NCBI GenBank assembly: GCA_018806915.1
Contig: JAGKQI010000092.1
Span: 224,501 to 288,500 of the forward strand
Length of the DNA stretch: 64,000 nt
Direction of reading: 5' to 3'
From: Phytophthora colocasiae
Taxonomy: Eukaryota; Oomycota; Peronosporomycetes; Peronosporales; Peronosporaceae
Shown here: positions 1-8,123 of the stretch, piece by piece
Numbering within the stretch: the first letter of the stretch is position 1
Layout: each line of letters begins with the position of its first letter
The notes under the pieces: model-generated
Seen by the model: only the letters and a program-made list of their open reading frames with translations
The model's database searches: none
Told to the model about the DNA's origin: nothing
Position numbers and translations under genes: made by a program

Positions 1-299
1 CAGTTTTCGGCACCAATCCGGCTGGTTTTTTCCTGGTTTAACCAGCCATTTATTTTGCCCAACGCTAGGTGTGACACCATGCAGTGAGACGGTCTGAGAC
101 CTGGTCCAGACCGAGCAAAAGCTTAGTCACCGAGGCCAACTTCAAAGCGCAGTGAAAAGCTCAAGAATCAGATGCTTGCGTGCCGTCGTGGCAACGCGAG
201 CTGTACTTGTTGAACGTTACGCTCGACACTGCAGACACTCGCAATGCAGCACTTTTACCTACCTATGCAATTGATACTCTGCCTCGAGTTCCTCAACGT
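1..299. other. Intergenic, nothing recognised
   Basis: This stretch lies downstream of the CD36-like gene. I see no conserved reading frame, RNA gene or repeat in it. Confidence 0.5.
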
Positions 300-2432
300 T
301 TAAGCCTTCATGGCTTGTCGACGACGACGCGTGAAGAAGATGCCGACACCCGCGAGCGCCACACCCACCACAAGGCCAACAATGAGCACGGGTAGCAGCG
401 TGCTGAGGATCGTGCTGAGCGAGTCGTAGTCGTCCACGCGTGAGTCCGTGACGGTGGAACCCTCCTGGCCCCAGTACACAGGGATCACCACCTCCGTCGG
501 CAGCGTCGGGTACAGCACGTCGCTCATGGCGAACGAACTGTTGGTGCTGGACGGCGACAGCGCGTACGACGCCATCAAGCGCTTGTACGCACGCATGGTC
601 TTGCCCGTGCCGGCCTCGATGTCCACGAACGTCGCGTATTTGTCCGAGTACTCTTCCGTGAGCGCGCCGGCGCTGTCGTACAAAGTGCTCTGGCCCACCT
701 GCACGCCGTCGGTCATGGTGATCTGCACATTCGACGTCAGGGACTCGTTGCCGTACAGGAACATCGGGTACGAAACGTATGCCAGGAAACCCTTCGTGAA
801 AGCCATGCACTGCACGCCGTCCACCGGCACAGCCGTTCCCATTTTCGCGTTTGCGTCCGTGGCTGTGAGCAGGTCGACGGCCGGGCGGAAGCGGTGCAGG
901 GTGATACCCTCGTACTCGACCTCCTGGTGCTGGTTGAACAGTGTCAAGTTCTGCTCGCCCTGTCTCAGGTAAATGTTGAAGCCCTCGATCGAGATCTCGT
1001 CCTCAAAGCCTGAAATGCTCACACCGCCCGGGGCGATGCTAGTAGCGTCGTTGCCAAACACGGGGCTGCACGTCACGTTCGACGGTGAAGATGCACAGTT
1101 GCCGTACGTGGCGAAAGCAGTCAACTCCGACAGCGTCGGGTTACGGCGCTCACCCAAGTCCGCCCACAGAGCAGTAGTGGTGTAGCCTTCGTACTGTTCG
1201 TACTCGTTGATGAAGTTTTCATCATCGCAACCTGTACGCAGTGTGTACGTGCCAAGTGCGGACGCGTTGGGGGCGTTCACAGAGTAGTTGCGGCCGCTGG
1301 ACTCGACGATACCGGGAAGCGGAGCGGCGCACAGACCCAGAGAGCTGCACAGCTGGCACGTGCTGCTGGCGAAACTGGCAGCCTCCTCCTCACCGTACGC
1401 GGCGGCGTACGTGGCCTCAATGATACCACAAGTTTCGTCGTTGACGGCAACGACACGGGCGCCACGTGCGCACTTGTTGCACTCACCGTAGATCGCAAGG
1501 CATTCAGCGCTGGTGCTGGTCGCGCATGCCGCACACTGCTCATTGAGTCCACCGGTGACAGCGCACAGGTTGCGGTAGTTGCTTCCCAAGCCGAGACCAG
1601 CAAGAAGACTCGGGTAGCCCAGGGCCCACTGGGAGATCGTGCGCTTGGCGAACAGACCGTTGTAAGCGAAGCCCGTCAGGTCCATGTCGGCAATGGCATC
1701 CGGTCCCGTGGCAAGGAAACTCAGCACAGCACTGTTGTTGCTCACGGTGCGCATGGCCTCAGGGTCCATCGAGTTGAGACCGTTGACCCAGCGCATCATC
1801 TGCGGGCCGTTCTCGGCCACGATGCTCACAGCTGCACTGGTGTTGCTGCCCTTGGCGAACGACCCGAGCGCCAGACGCACAAGGAAGGCCAGCTCACCTC
1901 CAGCACCAGCGATGACGCTCATGTAACCTGCATCCAGCGCCGTGACTTCATCGGAGTCCGAGCATCCGTCGCAGCTCAGATCCTGCTCGAACGTGTGGTA
2001 CGTGTACTGCTTGTAGCTCACGCGGTTGCCGTCGTCCTCAAAGCTCACGTCCAGCTTGATCTGGCGGCGGCGGTACGTGTACGGGCCCGTTTCCTGAACC
2101 GCCAGAGTATCAGCATCTCCGGCGAGGTAGGCCTCTGCGTTTGTCGCGTTCATCATGTGCAGACTGTAGTAGTACGGCGTGCAGTCATCGCAGTCGCCGT
2201 ACGGGTCCACGTAGCTCTCTTCGGCGCCGTCCGAGGCATCGCAGCTCACGACGCCGTCCTTGACAGCATTGTCAACGACCGCTGGCACGACGGTACCGTA
2301 CAGCAACGCGATAATGGCGATGAAGGCGCCGGTGATGATGAGACCCAGTCCAAGGGAGCAGCAGCAGCATCGACGCTGGGAACGCTGGGGGTCCTTTTCG
2401 AAGAACTCGGTCTGCGGAGATTCAGCCACCAT
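300..2432 (-). CDS. CD36/LIMP-2 (SCARB)-like membrane glycoprotein
   Basis: Intronless 710-aa protein starting at an ATG. A short cytoplasmic tail with a CCCC cluster (about residues 22-25) is followed by a hydrophobic segment (about 27-52). A long Cys-rich, Asn-glycosylation-rich ectodomain follows, then a second hydrophobic segment near 675-700 ending in RRRRQ. This two-anchor hairpin layout is that of the CD36 family. The early ectodomain holds the family pattern QETGPYTYRRR after a 'YYYSLHMMNATNAEAY' stretch, which matches the family's 'NvtN...EvGPYvY' region. The family binds lipids, lipoproteins or lysosomal enzymes at the plasma membrane or endolysosome; the ligand here cannot be told. 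It is longer than animal CD36 (about 470 aa), the extra length lying in Cys-rich inserts. The upstream region (2433-2765) abuts the Gypsy insertion, so its promoter may be affected. Confidence 0.85.
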   Translation of the reverse strand: MVAESPQTEFFEKDPQRSQRRCCCCSLGLGLIITGAFIAIIALLYGTVVPAVVDNAVKDGVVSCDASDGAEESYVDPYGDCDDCTPYYYSLHMMNATNAEAYLAGDADTLAVQETGPYTYRRRQIKLDVSFEDDGNRVSYKQYTYHTFEQDLSCDGCSDSDEVTALDAGYMSVIAGAGGELAFLVRLALGSFAKGSNTSAAVSIVAENGPQMMRWVNGLNSMDPEAMRTVSNNSAVLSFLATGPDAIADMDLTGFAYNGLFAKRTISQWALGYPSLLAGLGLGSNYRNLCAVTGGLNEQCAACATSTSAECLAIYGECNKCARGARVVAVNDETCGIIEATYAAAYGEEEAASFASSTCQLCSSLGLCAAPLPGIVESSGRNYSVNAPNASALGTYTLRTGCDDENFINEYEQYEGYTTTALWADLGERRNPTLSELTAFATYGNCASSPSNVTCSPVFGNDATSIAPGGVSISGFEDEISIEGFNIYLRQGEQNLTLFNQHQEVEYEGITLHRFRPAVDLLTATDANAKMGTAVPVDGVQCMAFTKGFLAYVSYPMFLYGNESLTSNVQITMTDGVQVGQSTLYDSAGALTEEYSDKYATFVDIEAGTGKTMRAYKRLMASYALSPSSTNSSFAMSDVLYPTLPTEVVIPVYWGQEGSTVTDSRVDDYDSLSTILSTLLPVLIVGLVVGVALAGVGIFFTRRRRQAMKA

Positions 2433-2765
2433 GGTCGAGACTCGAACGGAGACGGCAAATCCAGGAATGGCGAGTGAAACTGGACCAGGTGCCGGTCAAG
2501 TCCGCAGCCTTGGTGTCGAAAGTGGGAAGACGTAAGAAAAACTTGGGGATCTGTAGATGGAGTGATCAGAGTCTGATTCAGACTGGATGTCCGTCAGACG
2601 CGAGACACAGGTTGCACTAACAGCGAAAAAGGACGCGCTGGAGGAACACAGGAGGGGCTGCAACCATACTTGACACCAGTCAATCGCCCGATCAGCAGGT
2701 GGCGGCAAGAGACTCGGCATTAAGTCGCAGAGTCAGCGGGTTTTCGAACAGAACAATGCAACACC

Positions 2766-3342
2766 TGTCCCGAGTGAGAACGGTGGCCACCGTCTCGGGT
2801 ACGGTCCCGACCGTTCCCCCTCTGAAACCCGATCCACGACCCGTCGCATTGCGGAAGACCATATGTATGGCGAGGAGTTGTTCGAGCCGGCCCCGGTCGC
2901 AGCCAGCACGAGGGTGAGTGCGCGCCGCTATTGCTAGGGAAACGAGGTCTGCGCAGCCAAGAAAGAGCGTGGAGCGTGCGCCAGGTTGCGTGTGAGCTGA
3001 TGCCAAGGACGGAAGACATGGACTAGAGCTACGCTGGGCTTAACAGCGCCCCGAGTATGTGTGAGGAAGGGGTGAGTGGTACCGTCGAGGAGGTACGGAC
3101 CCGGGAAGGACAAGGAAGAGGACTCTGGAGGACGTGAGACGTTGGAAAACAGTGAAGGAAGGGCGTGCTGGTGGAGGTCAGTCGTGAATTTACCTTGGGC
3201 ACCGCAGCACAAGCCCCAAGTCAAAGAATAATCGCTTTTTATATTTTTCTTTACTTTTTGCGGTGCGCTTTTATCGCTCTACCGTTCCGTTCTACTTGTA
3301 ACCCGCAGCGTCTACCGTCCCGCCCAAGACCGACTCGCGACA
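2766..3342 (+). repeat. 5' LTR of the Gypsy element
   Basis: This 577-bp repeat starts TG and ends CA. It is matched base for base by 14931-15507 except for two substitutions (g/a in 'gaagGggtgag', c/t in 'tttttgCggtg'). It includes an A/T-rich stretch near 3238-3262 that may hold the promoter or polyadenylation signals; that is inference. Its first 170 bp repeat the coding tail of the membrane ORF that enters the 3' LTR. Confidence 0.95.
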
Positions 3343-3344
3343 CG

Positions 3345-3362
3345 TGGTGGAGAAGCAGGGTA
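3345..3362 (+). promoter_or_regulatory. Putative tRNA primer-binding site
   Basis: Two bases after the LTR the sequence begins TGGTGGAGAAGCAGG. TGG is the complement of a tRNA CCA end, and the following bases would pair with a tRNA whose acceptor strand starts GGAGAAG. Position and form fit a retrotransposon primer-binding site; the tRNA was not identified. Confidence 0.6.
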
Positions 3363-3569
3363 CGGCATTCGTTGTCAAGTAAGGGCAAGTCGGAAGAGCC
3401 CGTGGAGTTGAAGAACCCGGCGTGTACGCGGTCTGGTATCGAGTCCAGACGGTCACGGTTGAGAAGCAAAGTCTCGGGGGCGCAGGGAGCGCGGAATTCC
3501 CGAGTTTGTGAGTTCCCACGGAACAGAAGTTGGAGTATCGGGAGTATTGGTCAGAAGTAGAATACGGTC

Positions 3570-3668
3570 CGGAAGAATTGGAAGTGAAGCGTTGAAGTAT
3601 TGGAAGTGAAGTATTGGGGAATTGAAGTATTGAGGAATTGGAGTTTGGAGGTATTGGAAGTTTGAAGA
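3570..3668 (+). repeat. Purine-rich repeats in the Gypsy leader
   Basis: Imperfect short repeats of GAAGTATTG / GAATTGAAG fill the last 100 nt before the Gag start. They may be simple expansion or an RNA packaging or translation element; the sequence alone cannot decide. Confidence 0.6.
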
Positions 3669-5432
3669 ATGTCCGGGATTGGAAGAAGAGATGGAGGGAA
3701 AGGTACCCCTGGCCGAGGGAACAGTGGTCGTGGGGGTGGACGGGCCGGAGGTCAGAAGACCGTCCGGGTCCTGTCCGAAGTGGAGCGATTAGAAGAGGAA
3801 GAACGGTCGCGCCAAGCAGAGGCTTCGCGTAGTGGCAGTGGAGATGCCCCGCTTAGCCTGGAGAAGAGAGCAGAAGCAGAAGAAGATGATGAACCGTCGG
3901 TGGGAGTCAGCACGGCCGCTGGTCGCGAGACGTTGAGGCAGGAGTTGAGAGATGATCTCCTGACGGCTGGTGCTGACGCCGGCGATGAGGAAGAGAAGCC
4001 GGACGAGCCGGAACCCGCCGACGAGGAAGACGAGAGGGAAGAAGTGACGGAGGAGCCGACCGCGGAGAGCACGGTCCCGAGCGCTCCATTGCTGGATCCG
4101 GTGTACGGTTCGGCACGGCTGGCCGCTCTGTACGCTGGCCAGCAGATGTATGAAGGTTACCCGGACTACGACGCCTATGAACGTGCACACATGATGTACC
4201 CTACGGAAGAACTGATGATGAAGGAGGAAGTGGTCGAAGAAGTCCCTATGAGGACGCCTACTGGGTTTATCTCGAGATACACGGGAACGGAGAAGCGTCG
4301 CACGGACCGTCCCCTTGGATGGGGTTGGGGAACACTGAGTGAGGACCCGTATGAGGTGAAGACGGAGACGGCTGCGCCGTTCGCGTGGGATCAGCAAGGC
4401 GTACCGCCCCGGTCTGCGGTGACTGCTGCGTCGTCGGCCCAGCCGATGACCGAACCGCTGCCCGGAGTAACGACTCCTATAGGCGTTCAGTCGCCTGCGA
4501 CCCAACCAGTGGGTACACCTAGACAAGCGCCTCTTCGTACGAGCGTGTCTCGGGGGCCATCCCTGGCTGGAACCCAGACGAGCGTCCCTCGGACAGCGTA
4601 CGCTGCGCCGACGCAAGGATGGAGACAGCCTACTGTCCCTCCTGTGCCGACGAGGACTGTGCTGGGAGGGCAAAGAGTGTTAGTTGGACCTCCCCCTGGA
4701 GCTTATGGACAGTATGGTGGTGGGTATGGCGTTCCTAGACCGCCTCCGCCGCCCAGGATCTACGACCTGACGCAGAAGATGTCGAACGTGATGAAGGTGT
4801 TGCCTATGTTCTATTCAGACACGGCCACGGTGGAGAAGGCGCGTGACTTCTGGGAGCTGTTCGAGGCGCACACAGGACAGTTGCCCGACCGAGAACGGTT
4901 GTTGGTGTTCCGTCAGAAGCTGAAAGGAAGAGAGGCGGAACGGTGGTGGAGCAACTCCAGGATCAAAACGTTCGCCACCCTCAGGGTTCGCTTTCACAAC
5001 CAATTCCTGAGTAGGACGGCTGACGAACTATGGGATCGATTGCACACTACCAAGAGACAGAGGGGTGAATCGGTGGAAGAGTGGGGCGATCGAGTCACGG
5101 ACTTGTGCGACTCGCTCGACTATCCGAGCCCGCAGATGCGGTACAAACTGTTCCGTCGAGGTCTCAGGAACCGTCGGATGCTGGCTGCCTTGGATTCAAG
5201 CCCAGCCCGCGACATTCCCGAGGCGTGTGAGTGGTTGATGTCGAAGGACATGCATCGGCCTAGTGAGGAAGACGAGGAGTTCTCGAACGGAGCTCCAGAG
5301 AGTAACAAGAACGGTCATTCGTCGTCCGCGGTGGACGCATTAACTCAGCAGTTGCAGACGTTCATGGCCCAGCAGCAGCTTTGGCAGCAGCAACTCATGG
5401 ACGAGCGCAAGGCTAGACCTTCGTCACCTTGA
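3669..5432 (+). CDS. gag: Gag (matrix/capsid part) of the Gypsy element
   Basis: 587 codons from an ATG 327 nt after the LTR. Residues 1-370 are charged, Pro/Thr-rich and low-complexity, with acidic clusters. Residues about 371-527 form a retrotransposon Gag/capsid domain (motifs 'FWELFEAH', 'WWSNSRIKTFATLRVRFHNQF', 'RGESVEEWGDRVTDLCDSL'). The C-terminus is a Gln-rich helix. Gag packages element RNA into cytoplasmic particles. The frame ends at a TGA (5430-5432), but the same frame stays open downstream through the zinc-knuckle region, so the stop separates two halves of what is normally one Gag polyprotein. Readthrough or a nonsense mutation are both possible. Confidence 0.9.
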   Translation: MSGIGRRDGGKGTPGRGNSGRGGGRAGGQKTVRVLSEVERLEEEERSRQAEASRSGSGDAPLSLEKRAEAEEDDEPSVGVSTAAGRETLRQELRDDLLTAGADAGDEEEKPDEPEPADEEDEREEVTEEPTAESTVPSAPLLDPVYGSARLAALYAGQQMYEGYPDYDAYERAHMMYPTEELMMKEEVVEEVPMRTPTGFISRYTGTEKRRTDRPLGWGWGTLSEDPYEVKTETAAPFAWDQQGVPPRSAVTAASSAQPMTEPLPGVTTPIGVQSPATQPVGTPRQAPLRTSVSRGPSLAGTQTSVPRTAYAAPTQGWRQPTVPPVPTRTVLGGQRVLVGPPPGAYGQYGGGYGVPRPPPPPRIYDLTQKMSNVMKVLPMFYSDTATVEKARDFWELFEAHTGQLPDRERLLVFRQKLKGREAERWWSNSRIKTFATLRVRFHNQFLSRTADELWDRLHTTKRQRGESVEEWGDRVTDLCDSLDYPSPQMRYKLFRRGLRNRRMLAALDSSPARDIPEACEWLMSKDMHRPSEEDEEFSNGAPESNKNGHSSSAVDALTQQLQTFMAQQQLWQQQLMDERKARPSSP

Positions 5433-5837
5433 GGACGGTCACTGACCGTAGCTGCCACTACCGCAGGGAACGCTCCTGCGACTGGGGACGGAAACAGAAG
5501 CTATCGTGGAATCAGGATGGCGGAAGATACCCGTACGCAGGAAGGTGAACCGGTGTGTGGCCGATGTTACTACAGGGGACATGGTCGTGCTACATGTATG
5601 AGAAGGACGATGACTTGCCGGAAGTGTAATCAGTATGGTCACGTTGCAGCTGAGTGTGAGCTCCCTTATAATGGAGGTCAACTAGGAGGACGGAACGGAA
5701 CTCCCTCTAACGCTCAAGGGTTCAGGTGCTACTTCTGTGGAGAGAACGGTCATCCAGTGGCCCAGTGTCCGACGATCGCTGCCTTGAAAGGATTGGCGGC
5801 TGGATCGATGGCCCAGCCTGCGGCCCCTAGGGATTGA
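5433..5837 (+). CDS. Gag nucleocapsid: three CCHC zinc knuckles
   Basis: Same frame as Gag, directly after its TGA, with no obvious need for its own start (first ATG 5517). It encodes three consecutive CX2CX4HX4C knuckles: CGRCYYRGHGRATC, CRKCNQYGHVAAEC and CYFCGENGHPVAQC. These bind element RNA in the particle. Three knuckles are more than the usual one or two of Gypsy Gag. It ends with TGA CGG (5835-5840), a context known from viral type II stop-codon readthrough, and the frame again stays open beyond. Confidence 0.85.
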   Translation, partial: GRSLTVAATTAGNAPATGDGNRSYRGIRMAEDTRTQEGEPVCGRCYYRGHGRATCMRRTMTCRKCNQYGHVAAECELPYNGGQLGGRNGTPSNAQGFRCYFCGENGHPVAQCPTIAALKGLAAGSMAQPAAPRD

Positions 5838-6674
5838 CGGGGACGTGAGGAAGGGGAGGAGCGAGCCACTCCTTCCTCTTGTCTGGCGAATGGCTCGAAC
5901 GGTGACCGTGCTGAGGAGGAATTCGGGAAAGAGAAGACGGTTGCCGTGGTGACGGAGAGTGAGATGAACGAGAAAAAGAAGAAAAAGAAGAAGCCGCGAG
6001 GGACGGTGAAAACCGCGCGGAATGCAGAGAAAAAGAGACAAAAGAAGAAAATGAAGATTGAAGAAAAAGGAACGGAGAGAAAGGAAGACGCCCGTGTGGA
6101 AGAGAACGGTGAACGTCGAAAGAAGACAGTGCGGTTCGTCGATGAGGTAGAAGCGGGTGGTAAAGCGACCCGTGAGTCGGCGGAGCCCGCCTACACGTTG
6201 GAAGAGGCTGTCGAAGACGGCCTACTGGAAGAGGAAGTACTCGAGGACGACGAACTGTCAGATGAGGGGTTGTCATTCGACCTCTTCGACGCCTCTGGTG
6301 CCGAAGTTGAGGAGCGAGCGGATTCAGTAACGGAACGGGCCGAGGTAGGGGACGGAGCGGACGTCGTGTCACCCGCGGAACACCCTACAGACTGCTTGTT
6401 CACGGACGCGGAGCTTGAGGCTCTCGAGTCTAGGGATCGTGAAGGGACGCCTGGTGACCAGGATGGAACGGAGATTTTCAGCGAGTCAGAAGAATACGAA
6501 AAAGAAATTGAGGATCGTTTGCACCCTTTGGATGAAGCTGATACTATGGAACGGATACGGTTGAACGCAGCATCTTTACGAGAGCCCTCTACCGAGGAAC
6601 TGTCCTCTCTATTGGACGTCCCGCTCGACGTAGTCGAGCGTACTCGGCGAGCGTCCCCTGAAGGCGGTGATTAG
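5838..6674 (+). CDS. Basic-acidic linker between Gag and protease
   Basis: Third open segment in the Gag frame, between TGA 5835 and TAG 6672. It starts with a run of Lys/Arg (several KKKK clusters), then becomes strongly acidic (Glu/Asp-rich, for example 'EEAVEDGLLEEEVLEDDELSD'). No enzyme domain is recognisable. Open frame, codon use and position suggest a spacer of the polyprotein rather than an independent gene. The following TAG is again followed by coding-like sequence in the same frame. Confidence 0.6.
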   Translation, partial: RGREEGEERATPSSCLANGSNGDRAEEEFGKEKTVAVVTESEMNEKKKKKKKPRGTVKTARNAEKKRQKKKMKIEEKGTERKEDARVEENGERRKKTVRFVDEVEAGGKATRESAEPAYTLEEAVEDGLLEEEVLEDDELSDEGLSFDLFDASGAEVEERADSVTERAEVGDGADVVSPAEHPTDCLFTDAELEALESRDREGTPGDQDGTEIFSESEEYEKEIEDRLHPLDEADTMERIRLNAASLREPSTEELSSLLDVPLDVVERTRRASPEGGD

Positions 6675-8123
6675 CCTGAGTACTGGCAGGGATGGTTCCG
6701 CGAGACGCTCGAGAAGACCGGAGAAGCCAAGCGTGCTAACCGCGATTTCAAGTCGTCAGTCGTGCAGGTAGTGGGACGAACGGTGTTAAAGGAACCCAGC
6801 GCACGGAAACCTAAACCATTTAGAGAGCGAGACGCGAGTCCAAAGGCAGGATCTACTACGGAAGAGGAGGTCAGTGCTAATATCTTGTCGCAGCTAGAGG
6901 ACGTCGCGGCGTCCGTCCAAGTGCCGAGTGCAGGGACTGTGGCTACGAAGCTGGAGTCCGTCCTGAGGAACCGTGTCGTCGTTTCACCTACTTTGGCGAG
7001 GACCGTGGTCCAACGTGCAGTGTACTTGTTCCTGAAGGAAGCCTTCCAACAGGAAATCACTCCGTTGCGTGATAAAGTTCCGAAGGCGGACCTGATCAAA
7101 CTGGAGAAACTAGCGAAGGTGGTCGCTGCCTCCAGGAGCGTTCGGAATTTGGATTGGGGACGGTTAGAAGCGACGACTATGGAATATTACGACAAGAACG
7201 CGACGATCATTTGGGAGAAACTGATAGAACGGAGAGAAGTAAGAGAGGACCCGGAGATTGCTGCTAAGAGACGAGGTCGGCAGCGTCCTGAGATTGACTT
7301 CGAGGCCATGTTTAGACCGTACGCAGAGGTGTTGATGAATGCTGAACTGTTGCTGAGTGATGAAGATGTGGTAAGCTACGTGGACGTGGTGGGACCGCCG
7401 CCTGGAACGGTTGCGCCTCCCCCTCGCCCGGGCCTTGTTGAGGTTGTCACGGTAGAGATGCCGGACGGTTTCGGCGTGTCGGAGGGAGACATGGATGAAA
7501 TGGAAGTATGTACTGTGGTTGAAGACGGTCGACGCGTGGTGTGTGCTGTTGGGAACTTCGAAGCGTTATCAAGTGGATTTATTGAGTGTTTGCCTTCTCG
7601 CTTACTCGTGGATACGGGAGCTACACTGAGTTTGGTAGATAGCCGTGTGCTGAAGCGGCTAGGACGGTCAACGAGGACGCTGAAGCCGTACGAAGGATCG
7701 GTCAAGAGCTCCTCCGGACATCAGTTGAAGATCCGAGGGTGGGCGAGTTTGTCGTTACGAATGGGAAGTGCGGAGATTTCGCTGAGTTTGGTAGTCGCGG
7801 ATCAGTTGCATGTAGACGCCATCCTGGGGGTAGACGCTCTTGGAGCGTTCGGAGCGGTCATTGATGTGGCTGAGCGTCAGCTCCTGCTTAAGGACTCAGG
7901 CGAGGTGTTGCCCCTTGGGGGTATGGTTGTACAGGACGCTTACATGGCGACGATGGTGAAGTCAATACGCCTGCCGCCTAAAGGACAGGCTTTAGTCATG
8001 GCAAAGTTAGTAGGGACACCGGAGGAAAAGGCTACGGTGCTCATTGAAGGCGCTGTATCTCTTCCCTACACTGTGTGTGGCGCACTCGTTGAGTACTGTG
8101 GAGGACAGTCAAGTCATAGTTGA
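6675..8123 (+). CDS. Gypsy aspartic protease segment
   Basis: Same frame as Gag, after TAG 6672-6674. An N-terminal helical region (to about 7350) leads to a retropepsin-like domain with the catalytic motif [12 protein letters not shown] (Asp codon at 7611) and the second conserved stretch [15 protein letters not shown] (about 7822-7866). Retroviral-type protease cleaves the polyprotein in the particle. The frame runs to TGA 8121-8123, but homology to the usual protease-RT joint moves into the +1 frame near 'CTT CCC T ACA' (about 8065-8075). This is compatible with a one-base insertion or a +1 slip at CCC-U. Confidence 0.85.
   Translation, partial: PEYWQGWFRETLEKTGEAKRANRDFKSSVVQVVGRTVLKEPSARKPKPFRERDASPKAGSTTEEEVSANILSQLEDVAASVQVPSAGTVATKLESVLRNRVVVSPTLARTVVQRAVYLFLKEAFQQEITPLRDKVPKADLIKLEKLAKVVAASRSVRNLDWGRLEATTMEYYDKNATIIWEKLIERREVREDPEIAAKRRGRQRPEIDFEAMFRPYAEVLMNAELLLSDEDVVSYVDVVGPPPGTVAPPPRPGLVEVVTVEMPDGFGVSEGDMDEMEVCTVVEDGRRVVCAVGNFEALSSGFIECLPSRLLVDTGATLSLVDSRVLKRLGRSTRTLKPYEGSVKSSSGHQLKIRGWASLSLRMGSAEISLSLVVADQLHVDAILGVDALGAFGAVIDVAERQLLLKDSGEVLPLGGMVVQDAYMATMVKSIRLPPKGQALVMAKLVGTPEEKATVLIEGAVSLPYTVCGALVEYCGGQSSHS

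Noticed and set aside
2761..2765. 5-bp target duplication ACACC for the Gypsy element
   Set aside because: It would require the LTR to end in AC. With the standard TG...CA ends both LTRs are 577 bp and the duplication is the 4-bp CACC.
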